Positions 51,882 to 61,970 of a stretch of 64,000 nt of DNA are shown in pieces. The notes beneath the pieces are model-generated. The model was not told where the DNA came from, did not search any database, and saw only the letters and a list, made by a program, of their open reading frames with translations. A program made the translations under genes and the position numbers. The DNA is from Metopolophium dirhodum (Eukaryota > Arthropoda > Insecta > Hemiptera > Aphididae), in assembly GCF_019925205.1 (NCBI RefSeq), contig NC_083562.1:19344001-19408000 (forward strand). The letters run 5' to 3'. Position 1 is the first letter of the stretch. Each line of letters begins with the position of its first letter.

Positions 51882-53688
51882 TTAAAGTCTTAAGACCCCG
51901 GGATGTGTCCGTTGCATGCCCAGTGATATGGAAAAATTTTTTTTTCGCATGTTTGTAAGGGTGTAATCAATTTTGTATGGTTGTGGTTTGTGCATAATAC
52001 AGAATAACTTTGGAATTCTAATTCGTACATAGCAGTGCTTGGGTACCCCAACTCGGTACATCGGTGTACAAAACCTATATATTCTATAGAAGTACAGACC
52101 CTGCCGTATATCATCAAAATTCAAGTTAGTAGACAGTAGTTACGCCCATGCCTATAATCTATACATTGGGAGTTATAAAGGCACAATTAGAATCAGAAAT
52201 CAATGGTAAAATATACAGTTATCTTATAAAACATGGGTGGGGGGGGCTACGCCCATTGTTATAATCCATATATTTCTTGTATCATAAAAAAAGATATTAA
52301 TAAAATCATTGAGGTGAATTTATACATTTGTTTGAAACAAATCCATCTATTGCTATAACTAAATCGTATTCGTATAACACTGTATAAGTTAACTCGTTCA
52401 AGATCAAATGGTAATAACTAATAATAATAGAAAAATAAAAAAATCAACTACTTTTTTATAAATAAAAATTATTTTTGTCGTGCCATATAGATAGTTGTAA
52501 TATATACAAAAGAAAAAAAAAGTACCTATAATATATTATATAAGTACCAATAATATTATATTGTTATCAGTAAATTGTACCAAAATCGTGCAGGCCCTTC
52601 CTAATTGGCAATTATTGCGGTAATTAACGGAAACGTCGGAAACCGTAAACGGTTTGTCCGCAGGACGCAGAATACAGAATATGTTTATACTTTCAATAGT
52701 TCTGGAATTCATCTTTAATATTATCATCATTCACCATTGAATATTGATTAAACAATTTTAGATATAAATATATAATTATTATTTATAATATTTTATTGCC
52801 GATGAATGATGAATGACCGATTTTGTTTTTAAATACTATAATAATAATAACTATCGTAATACGACAATACGTCCTATCATACAGAGACATTATTATTACA
52901 GCTGCGGTGACGAATGGCTATAGCTAGTTTCGACGCGCTATTACTTATTTCGGTTGCGATATAATCATCGAACAATGTTTTATCTTACATTTTTATTTTT
53001 TTAATTAGTATAAATGACAAATGTATAATATTTGTTTACTTGCGAGTTGTTAAATCTAATATACACACTAGGCACACAGCAGCAGTACAATTATTATTAT
53101 ACACAAACACAAGCGCGCCCTCGTACTACGCCTAAGCACTTACCATGACAATAATTATTGCAAAAAATCAAAATAAATACCTATACGGTTCGTGATAATG
53201 TGTCATTGTTAATTTTTACGGGTAATGGGTGTACAGTTTTTTAGTAGATTATAATTTATAATATTTATTATTTTTAATTTTATTTGGTTTTTCGACGTAC
53301 GGTTCTCATTATATACTAAAAGTTATTTTATTATTTATAGTTCCTTCCACGGAATAAGATGATGATATACTTTATAGAGTCTTAATTCGTGGTTATTTCC
53401 GAATACCAAATCTCCGTCCCGCGAGTCGTTTTCAAGTGGGGTTGAGAGTTATCAATAATTAAGTGGATTGATAATGTCACGTTAATAACACTTTCAAGGT
53501 TATGTTTAAATTGCATGTATATACTTGGGAAAATGTCAAAATGATAATGATAAAACATGTAAAGTCGGACGGTTTTTTTGAAATATACTTACTCTGGCCT
53601 CGGGAACGCTAAACGTTTTATTTATTGTTATTATTATATTTTATCCATTAAAACGAACGATGATTGTAAATAAAAACACGAATTTCAG

Positions 53689-55543
53689 CTGTCCGATAGT
53701 TCTGAACCAGTTGAAATGATGACTGACCAGAATTCGGCGGTACTTGAAGTGTCTGTCGAAGAAAAAGGCGTTACTCCAATGCCTCAGTCCCTTCTAAACG
53801 ATGCGTCTACGGTAAATATATTTTGAAAGATTTTCAATCTAAATACTTCTTATATTATACCCTGATAGTTATTAATTTGAAACTATGATTTTCAGTTAGT
53901 GTCATTTCCAACAAACACCAATGACTTTCAACTCAAATTAGACTTTCGACGTGACATTCAAGTACGGGTTGACAACCCACAAAAGATTGTTGAACCACTG
54001 GAGACTTACATCACATATAGAGTATCTACTAAGGTAAAGTTAGCTACTCTCACATTGGTTTGACGTATTTGACCTAGTTTATTTTAGGCGGATAGAACAG
54101 ATTATCCACACAAGGAGTATGTTATTCGCCGGCGTTACAATGATTTTGTGTGGCTGAGACAAAACATTGCTGTTGAATATCCCGATCGAATAGTGCCGGT
54201 GAGTGTTTTGTTTATTCAAAAACGTTGGTTATTTGTTTTAACATTGTTGTTATTTACAGCCTTTACCAGCAAAACACACAATTCTTGGTCAGTTAGACAG
54301 GTATTCAAAAGAATTTGTCACTTGCCGTATGGCATTGTTGGAACGATTTCTGTCTCGTTTAGTTTGCCATCCTATTCTCACAGAAGATAAACATCTAAGA
54401 GTTTTTTTGACTGCGAATGCTACAGTATGTACTCTATACAATAATATGAAATAATTATCTAAAAAACTGCTCTGAATTAAATTTAAAACAGTTGATAAGA
54501 TTAATTTTATTATTTTAATTTTAGGAGTTCACTACGTATAAAAAACGCGGAACAGGACTACTAAGACGTATGTCAAACAGTCTAAATACCATTTCTGTGT
54601 CATATAATTCAAGACAGGTAGATTTTGAGTTTGATCCCATTAGAAATCATCTCCATGGCCTATCTGAGAAGTTAACCATGTTAGAAAAAGTAGCTCAGAG
54701 AATCCATAAAGAAAGAAAAGGTTTGTTTTGTGTTATAAATGTATAATTAAAAATATTTTTAAATAATTTTCTTGTTTTTAGAACTGTGTGTGGAATCTCA
54801 CCAACTTGGAGCAGCATTTATTGAATGGTCTTCTAATGAACAATCTGTCTCTGTTGCACTATCTCGCATTGGCCATACTATCACTGCCAATAGTTCGGCT
54901 TTACGCCATAATTTAATATCTAATTTTATAAGTGACTGGGCACAGGTAATTAAATAAAACAAAAATATTAGTTTACAATATTTCTAATAATTTGTTTTAA
55001 TAGCCACTGAAGGATTATGTTAGCTATATAGAATGTGTCAGAGAAACACTAGGTAAAAGAGATGCACTGCAAATACAGTATGAACAGTCTCTTATGGATT
55101 TGGAGAAGAAAAAGGCTGACAAAGATAAGGTATATTGTGTCCTTTATATTTTAGTAATGGATTGTAACTCTAGACTATATATTAGGTAACTAACGATGAA
55201 AAGTCATTAATGTCATTCTGGTCGAAATCAGAAATGGACAAAGAGGAAAAAATAGAAAAGATGAGTCAAGTTATTCCAAAATTAGTGTCAGCTGTCGAAG
55301 CTAATCAAGAACGGTTGGATGTCTGTAGCGATGTGTTCAGGCAAGAGTATGGGTTATGGAAGTGCCAAAAAAAAGCAGACTTCAAAAGCATGCTAACTGC
55401 CTTAGCCGAAAGCCATATACAGTATTATCAACATGTGAGTATTAGTGTAAACCTAGACATTGTCTCTTTATTGTTACTGATTAATTTTGTTGCAGTGTGC
55501 TGCGTCTTGGGATTTAGTCTTCAAACGCATGGCGTCGGAATAA
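53689..55543 (+). CDS. SNX7/SNX30: SNX7/SNX30-type sorting nexin (PX-BAR)
   Basis: Exons 53689-53811, 53896-54033, 54088-54198, 54260-54424, 54525-54720, 54782-54945, 55004-55129, 55186-55434, 55496-55543 join in phase. An acidic, variable N-terminus is followed by a PX domain (VEPLETYITYRVSTK, EYVIRRRYNDFVWLR, PPLPAKHTILGQLDRYSKEF, HPILTEDKHLRVFLTA). The basic RRRY..F pocket for phosphatidylinositol 3-phosphate is intact. A linker (YKKRGTGLLRRMSNS) and a helical BAR-type region follow, ending AESHIQYYQHCAASWDLVFK. The family shapes endosomal tubules and, with SNX4, supports recycling and autophagy. The first in-frame ATG is 53716 (430 aa); with the remote exon at 35321 it would be 450 aa. 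Confidence 0.9.
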
Positions 55544-55576
55544 AATACTGAGCTTAATCTATTAGTAAACCACAAA

Positions 55577-55582
55577 AATAAA
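55577..55582 (+). terminator. polyadenylation signal of the sorting nexin
   Basis: AATAAA 34 nt after the stop codon. The convergent gene bora ends 747 bp further on; the interval 55583-56329 is AT-rich untranslated or intergenic sequence, with a possible minus-strand AATAAA at 55848-55853 for bora. Confidence 0.6.
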
Positions 55583-56329
55583 ACATATACAAGGTATATT
55601 TTCTTATTTTGTGATAAAATTGATTAAATATTATCCCCAGATTATTATTGGTCCAATGTAAAAATTTCAATGTAACTAGGAAGTATAATATATATTATTT
55701 TGTTGTTTTATTACCACTCATTATATTTTTGAAACATAATCATTCCATGTCTTTTAAGTTATTCACTATACCAAACTATAATATAAATATATTTTTATTG
55801 TTTAATGTCATTTTAAACATAGTATAATAATATATGAATTAAAAACGTTTATTTATTAAAATAAAAAAAAATTTGTTTTAATATAAAAATTACACTAATT
55901 GCATTACAAATAACTAGTGAAGTATATTATGTTCGGTTCTAACAAATGATAACATTTCATACCTTTAGTATCACACGAAGAAAAATTAAAACATTTGCAA
56001 AGTAACATATAGTACAATTAATTAGTATTTAATTTATGTTAAATATATGACAAATATTATTTTTGTTCTATGTAAAACCTAGTAAATCAATTGCCTATAA
56101 TAGCGCGTTTTTTTGTAAACTTGTTTAAATTATATAAAAAAATACAGGTTTACAATTTTTGTGTAAATGGTTACTAAAATCACCACAGTTATGTATATCA
56201 TTAGAGGATAGGTATTTAATCAAACTAATAATTGACCTTAAGTTGATCCTCCTGATCACAAAAATGTAAAAATGTACCTATAGTTAATGTTTAAAAGTGA
56301 TAAAAAAAAAATTTATACCATATTCAGAA

Positions 56330-59321
56330 TCATCGTTCTGTGGGTGTAGATGCAGTAAACATTGTATTTTTGGAACTATGTCCAAATGGTGCCATACTAG
56401 ACATTTCCTTAATGCTCATAGTCATAGTTTGGTAACCAGTATCTGAGCTACTTTCCATCATCAAACTACTCTTCTCAGTGCGTCGTCGTTTTGGCATTGA
56501 CATTGTTGATACCGGAGTCAAAAAAATAAAATCTTCATCTATACGAAAAAAAAAAATAATAACTGATTATATTTAATACAGTTATATTTGTAGATAGTTA
56601 ACAATATTTAAGGTTTTTTTATTTTAAATCTTTAAATTTAATCTAATTATGTAATAATAATTAATAAATGTATTAACTATTATTAAAAACAGTAAAACTT
56701 CCATATTAAGAAGTCTTTAGGGAAATGAAACTTGTTTGTACAATTTTTTAGTATAGAGAATTTGGGGTTATATAGAATTAAATACATTTGGTTATAATTT
56801 GGTTTTGTTAAACAAAAAATGTTGGTATATGGAAGTTTCACTGTACATTCACCCAGGATCTTTTTACATAGGCATACATGGTTTATTTATAAATTGCACA
56901 AAAGTAGTTAGTATGTGCACACGCACACAGGGATTTAATATGTGACAATTAATACCATGGGACAGGGGTATTTAATACTAATTAAAAATTATGTAAATAA
57001 TAACTTTTTTAAATGTTTAGATTTTTGATAAACAAAATCTTGTAAATATTTTAGCAGACCTAGTGGATGATTATATCAGGGCCTTGCACCCAAATTAACT
57101 AGAAACCGTAACATCCTTAAAAACTCTTAAAAAAATCAAACACCCAAAATACATAAAACCAGAATAATTCTATTTTCAAAACACTCAGGTAAACCAAAAC
57201 CCAAATAAAACATTCTGGTTAACCTAAGACCCGAATAATTTTTATTTTACAATTTTGATATATAATTTTGTAAATATTTTATGTGGTTAGTTTGATTCTG
57301 TAGTTAACTATTTGTTTAATATTAACAATATTAGTACATATTATGACTAAACAATAAATCATTTTAAAAAAATATCTCATAAAATTAAAAATAAGTATAA
57401 AAAATTTTGTTTTTCAGAACTACTAAATACCCATAGGATTAACCAATATTAACAAGAATAATAACAGTTATAAACACTGAAATATTTGTTTAAATTTTTT
57501 ATTTTGTTGTTCGGACACTGGAATACATGCAGGTATGCAGCACCCAAAATCTAAATAAATCATTTGGGTGCAAAGCCTTGATTATTATTATTCTTTTTAT
57601 TGAATGAGGTATACAGTTAAACAATTTTATTGTTTAAATTTTGCAACATTTAACAAGTTATATTTATTTGAAAGTATTGGTCTTTTATTTTAAGAGGACG
57701 CTATACACGCATGCGTTGTCTCCGTCTTACAAATGTGCAACATAACAAAAACTGTTTTGCGCGGGATTGAACCACTCCCTCGGTATTTATAGTAGAATTA
57801 CCAAAACTCCACAATGCATAGGAAACAACTTTATCTGTGTTGTAGCGTTTTTATTATTTAGATAACATAAATAAAATTAAAGTTATCAGTTTGAGAACAT
57901 TAGAATTTTTTTGTTTTTTTCATTTAATTATTAAAAATTATTGGTAAATGCTATTAAAAAAATAAAAATGCTACGACACAGATAAAGATGTTCCCTATGC
58001 GTTTTAAAAAATGCAATTTTGTTAAAAGTTACATAAGACAGAATATTTTAAAATAGACTACAACATTTGTTAAAAGCAAAATGTGAAAACATGGTTTAAA
58101 TTTCTTACTTTTATTATTGGGTGGAGTATTTTCTCTATCGTTTTTATTTATTATTGGAGAAACATCAATAGGAATGTGACAGTCTATAGGTAGTTCTTGT
58201 ACACCTAAATGATTTCCAAGTACCGGACCTTTTGAATTAATGGTTTTGATAAAACACTTTGTTAATGGGCTAAATGACTGATTTCTATTTCTGCGTCTGT
58301 AATCAATAAATTAAAAAAATTAAGTGTACAAATAATTTGCTTTTGTTGAATACATTTACTTACATTTCTACCGGAGAAATTGGGTCATCATTATCATTCA
58401 TAAAAAATAATTTGCGACGTAAATTTGAGTTATCTTTTGTAGGACTTATTTCTTCTTCACAATTTTGAGTCTAACAAAATTGGGAAAAAGGATATTAAAA
58501 AATTATGTATTAAGTAGGTAAATAAGGAAAAAGTATTTTACTGAATTCAAGAAGTAAGGTTTTAGTATTTCTTCAACATGATCAGGTAATATTGAAGGAA
58601 AACTTAAATTTGTTTGTGTTGAAACTGAAAAATATTTAAAATAAGATGTTTAATGTTTTTAGGTTAATTTTAGTCAAGTTAAACTAAGTAGGTACCTTCG
58701 CGGGTATATGATACAGATTTCTGGTTTTGTTTAATTGATATGGGTGTAGATGATGAATTTTTATGAGCTTCCCAATCAATAACTTGATTATTCCAAGGGC
58801 TAGGAACTTTATGTGTTGTATAAAAATACCTATATAAATAATGAATAACGAAAGGTATATAATTATTGGCTAAGCTAATAGCTACGTATCAAATGGATTA
58901 TTGATTACTTGTCTATAGTCTCTTGTAACTTGGATTCTGTTTCATCATCAACTTGATCGTCATCGACTATGTGTTCATCTTCTATGTGCACTGGGTAAAG
59001 TTTGGAGACATCGTCAATATTCCATCCAAACTCTACTTCTTGCCCTGGACTTTTTGCATTAGCGAATACCGTAGGGCTGATTGTTGTCTCACCTAATCGT
59101 TGCATTAAGTTGTCATTAAAAGGATTATAAACTTTTGTTTTGCGGACGTTGTTAGTTTTGTATTGCGAACGCAAGAGTTCTGTAGACATGCACCAGTGAC
59201 GTGATGGTTTTAAAGGAGTTGGAGTGCGGTTAACATGAAACTTTTTCCCAAATGATGTTGTTTCATTTTTTTCCGAATTTAACGACACGTCCATGTATTC
59301 TACTTCTTCGCAAATTGCCAT
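56330..59321 (-). CDS. bora: Bora (aurora borealis), Aurora A/Plk1 activator
   Basis: Six minus-strand exons: 58909-59321, 58696-58829, 58542-58624, 58364-58470, 58109-58296, 56330-56538. They total 1134 nt with all phases closing, giving 377 residues. Diagnostic Bora blocks in order: RTPTPLKPSR, VYNPFNDNLMQRL, TISPTVFANAKSPG, FGWNIDDVSKLYPV, YFYTTHKVPSPW, LSFPSILPDHVEEILKPYF, LRRKLFFMNDNDDPISPVE and near the C-terminus SSDTGYQT. Several Ser/Thr-Pro sites fit cyclin-dependent phosphorylation. In animals Bora binds Aurora A and promotes Plk1 activation at mitotic entry. The start ATG at 59321 begins a conserved N-terminus. The gene lies head-to-head with RpL37 (545 bp between start codons) and tail-to-tail with the sorting nexin. 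Confidence 0.9.
57694..58000. mobile_element. TTAA-type palindromic MITE in bora intron 5, right tip missing
   Basis: After TTAA (57690-57693) it reads GAGGACGCTATACACGCATG then CGTTGTCTCCGTCTTACAAA, related to the ends of the element at 51447. Inner arms GCATAGGAAACAACTTTATC and TGTGTTGTAGCGTTTTTATT are mirrored by ATGCTACGACACAGATAAAG and ATGTTCCCTATGCG near 57968-58000. The right terminal part is not recognisable. Confidence 0.65.
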
Positions 59322-59866
59322 AATTACACTAAAAACAGGTCGTCGATATTTACTACATATATTGTACTCTTCAACACAATTCGAAATAAGACATAACTAT
59401 ATAATAACTACAATAAATTGACAGCAACAATAACAAATAACAACGAACAAGTGCACAATAAACAAATCAATAAAAATACAATTTAGAAATTTGGAATAAT
59501 TTTAAAACAGAGTATATTATGTTTAATTAATATTTATCAAATGTCGTTGACCGTAGTTGTACTTTGTACATACTACATATTTTTGTAAAAACTCAAAAGT
59601 ATTAATTTTAACGGTTGTTCCGATTGTTAGATATCCATTATCCAAGGATACTCACACCATAGTTACTTCGGTGAATTTTTCCAAGGAGTTTTTACATTCG
59701 GTATATTTGTTATCTAACGACCGGGCACACTGTATTACTCGTCAATGGGTTTACGGTTTATCTGAGACCTCCCACCAAAATCGTATTTTAGGTTAACTCG
59801 TCCATTTGCCCGACCAGTTGTAGTGGTTGGTTGTTGTTGTCATTTTGGGATCACGTCCTCGGAATA
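59322..59866. promoter_or_regulatory. shared divergent promoter region of bora and RpL37
   Basis: 545 bp between the two start codons, with the genes pointing away from each other. The RpL37 side is GC-richer (59640-59866) and its leader contains pyrimidine-containing start candidates. An exact 5'-terminal oligopyrimidine start could not be placed. An open frame at 59557-59796 shows no protein features. Confidence 0.6.
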
Positions 59867-61937
59867 ATGGTAAGTCGAAATTTATATTAAATTTGCATCC
59901 GCTTTTATTCGAGCGATCCTTTAAGTTGACTTGTAGCCCGTTCTTCTGTCGTTCGGCAGACGACCCGTCGATTGCGATCGTTGGATTTCGAAACCGGGTT
60001 CCGCATATCTGTAGTTGATAATTTTGTGTTTCTAGACGAAAGGTACTTCGAGTTTTGGTAAACGTCACAATAAGACGCACACTCTGTGTCGTCGTTGTGG
60101 ACGGTCATCGTATCACATACAAAAGTCCAAGTGCGCCCAGTGTGGATACCCGAGCAAGAAGCTCCGTCATTGTAAGTATACTGAAAAGGCGTCGATCTTG
60201 TCATCACACTCCTTACTTATGTAATTTCGTTAATATTGCATTAATTTTTTTTCAGACAATTGGAGCGTCAAAGCTCAACGTAGGAAGACCACCGGAACTG
60301 GCCGACTCCGACATCTGAAGATTGTACGCAGGAAATTTAGGTGAGTCTTGTCTCAATATTTTCTAATTTTATTAGTATCACTTCAAGGGTACACTATGTT
60401 TTTATTAATAAAACCGTAAACTGCAAAATCATTACATGCATATGACGAAGAAAAATCAATAATATACGCTAATACGACTATTTTTAACATGGGTACTTCT
60501 TGCCCTCACTGAGTATTGTAATGATGATGATGTAGGTATTAGTGATACAATTTGGAAAATATTTAATAAATGTGTAAAAGTTTGCGATGATGAAAATCTT
60601 AATTAATATACGCTAATACGACTGTATTTAAAATGGGTAGTACTTGCCCTCTCTGAGTATTACTTTTTAATTACCATTAATATTAATCCATTATAATAGT
60701 GTATGTTAGTATTGTCTATGTACATATTCACATAACATAATACCACATGGGCTTATAAAATTTGAGTTATTCATGTTGATGATTAAATTAAAAAATGACA
60801 ACCGACTATCCATTGAAATTGAGGTAGTTCCTTCTAAATGTTATTATTATTCAGTAAATTAATATTTTGTTATTTTGAAGGTTAGCATTGTTTTAGATGG
60901 CTGGTATTATTCAGCTATTTCATTAAAATTTATTAATATTCCCATCTAGTTTCTGAAAGTGGTTTCAGTATTATCTCTTAAATATCCCTGTCATTGAACA
61001 AACTTGGTACCAAACAACCCAATTGATGTCTAGACTCTTTAAACAATATTACATTCAAATAGATTTAAATTATAACAAAACATTTATTATTTTATATGGT
61101 ACAGTACTTCTTTAAAACCAAGAATTTGCCAGTTGGTTGATTTAAGTTGCTTTAATTTTTAAAATAGAAATATCGTCATTAAAATCATTTTTATTGTGCT
61201 TTATGATTTCAAACTTGATAAAGTATTGTAGTAGATTTAAGGTATATTATTTATGACATCAATTAGGTTCTAATGTATTTGTATGTCATACATTGTTTTA
61301 CATCACTTCTCTCTAGTCTTGACTGTCAATTAATAATTATGTATGTATTTAACATTCATAACAATGATTTATAAATTTGTGCGATGATGTTAAATTTTAT
61401 TAATATACGCTAATACGACTGAATTTAAAATGGGTATTACTTGCCCTCTCTGAGCACAACATGCTTTAATATTTTAGATGGTTTTTTATTAACTCTTACT
61501 TTCTAAACTTTAGAATTTGCCAAATGAATTTTTTATACAATTATGCAATTTAAAAAAATGTTTACCGGGCTTTCAAACTTCAAACTGAGTATTATCAATT
61601 TTTTAATAAATTCTTATATTTGTGTTATTAAAGTATCATAATTTATTTATATGTTATATATTGGTGTACCTAAGTTATCAACTGATAACAAAAATCTAAT
61701 ATAATATTCAAAACAATGTTAGTATAAAGATCTGTGCGATGATGTTAAATTTTATTAATATACGCTAATACGACTGAATTTAAAATGGGTAATACTTGCC
61801 CTCTCTGAGCACCAACTGAATATGAATAATAAGTACAATTCAAACTCTTAAATGTATTTAAATTATTTATTTTTTACTTTTTCAGGAACGGTTTCCGTGA
61901 AGGAACCCAAGCTAAGCCCAGAACTAGACAGAGTTAA
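59867..61937 (+). CDS. RpL37: 60S ribosomal protein L37 (eL37)
   Basis: Exons 59867-59869, 60036-60171, 60256-60340, 61886-61937 make 276 nt, 91 residues. Exon 1 contributes exactly the ATG codon, followed at once by GTAAGT. The protein starts [20 protein letters not shown] and carries the four zinc-binding cysteines in two CxxC pairs (19/22 and 34/37), then [28 protein letters not shown] and a C-terminal PRTRQS. Length fits insect L37 (about 90 aa). It is a structural protein of the large subunit contacting 5.8S/28S rRNA. Intron 3 (60341-61885) is the host of four box C/D snoRNAs. ATTAAA at 61965-61970 is the likely polyadenylation signal. Confidence 0.98.
60438..60516 (+). ncRNA. box C/D snoRNA, copy 1 (degenerate), RpL37 intron 3
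   Basis: C box ATGACGA (60442-60448) and D box CTGA (60509-60512). It keeps the shared antisense stretches ATACGCTAATACGA and CTTGCCCTC. Box D' has become CTAT and the terminal stem is weak. It is probably an older or decaying paralogue of copies 2-4. Confidence 0.65.
60582..60660 (+). ncRNA. box C/D snoRNA, copy 2, RpL37 intron 3
   Basis: Perfect C box ATGATGA (60587-60593) and D box CTGA (60653-60656). The antisense element ACTTGCCCTCT lies directly upstream of box D, and ATACGCTAATACGA upstream of a D' that reads CTGT. The terminal stem is short (C-G, G-U, U-A). It lies 70 nt after copy 1. Confidence 0.8.
61379..61457 (+). ncRNA. box C/D snoRNA, copy 3, RpL37 intron 3
   Basis: 79 nt. Terminal stem GTGC/GCAC, C box ATGATGT (61384-61390), D' CTGA (61419-61422), D CTGA (61450-61453). 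Guide ACTTGCCCTCT abuts box D. Intronic location, paired ends and all four boxes fit a canonical intron-encoded methylation guide released by exonucleolytic trimming. Confidence 0.88.
61734..61812 (+). ncRNA. box C/D snoRNA, copy 4, RpL37 intron 3
   Basis: 79 nt and nearly identical to copy 3. Terminal stem GTGC/GCAC, C box ATGATGT (61739-61745), D' CTGA (61774-61777), D CTGA (61805-61808). Guide ACTTGCCCTCT abuts box D. Its box D is about 77 nt before the exon 4 acceptor (61885), a distance typical of efficiently processed intronic C/D snoRNAs. Confidence 0.88.
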
Positions 61938-61970
61938 TCATGTTTTCTGTTAAATTGAAAGACCATTAAA

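Larger units (their letters stand above)
35845..53688. other. gene-poor region between the lipase and the sorting nexin
   Basis: About 17.8 kb without a supported cellular gene. It may be the large first intron of the sorting nexin. Listed elements aside, it is AT-rich with many TA, TTA and AAT tracts. A GC-richer coding-like patch occurs at about 46150-46345. A CpG-richer patch at 52860-53160 and another at 53380-53460 could be regulatory for the downstream sorting nexin; neither shows coding sequence. Confidence 0.55.

Noticed and set aside
59557..59796. 79-codon open frame upstream of RpL37
   Set aside because: Located in the divergent promoter region, with no recognisable domain or splice-compatible context.
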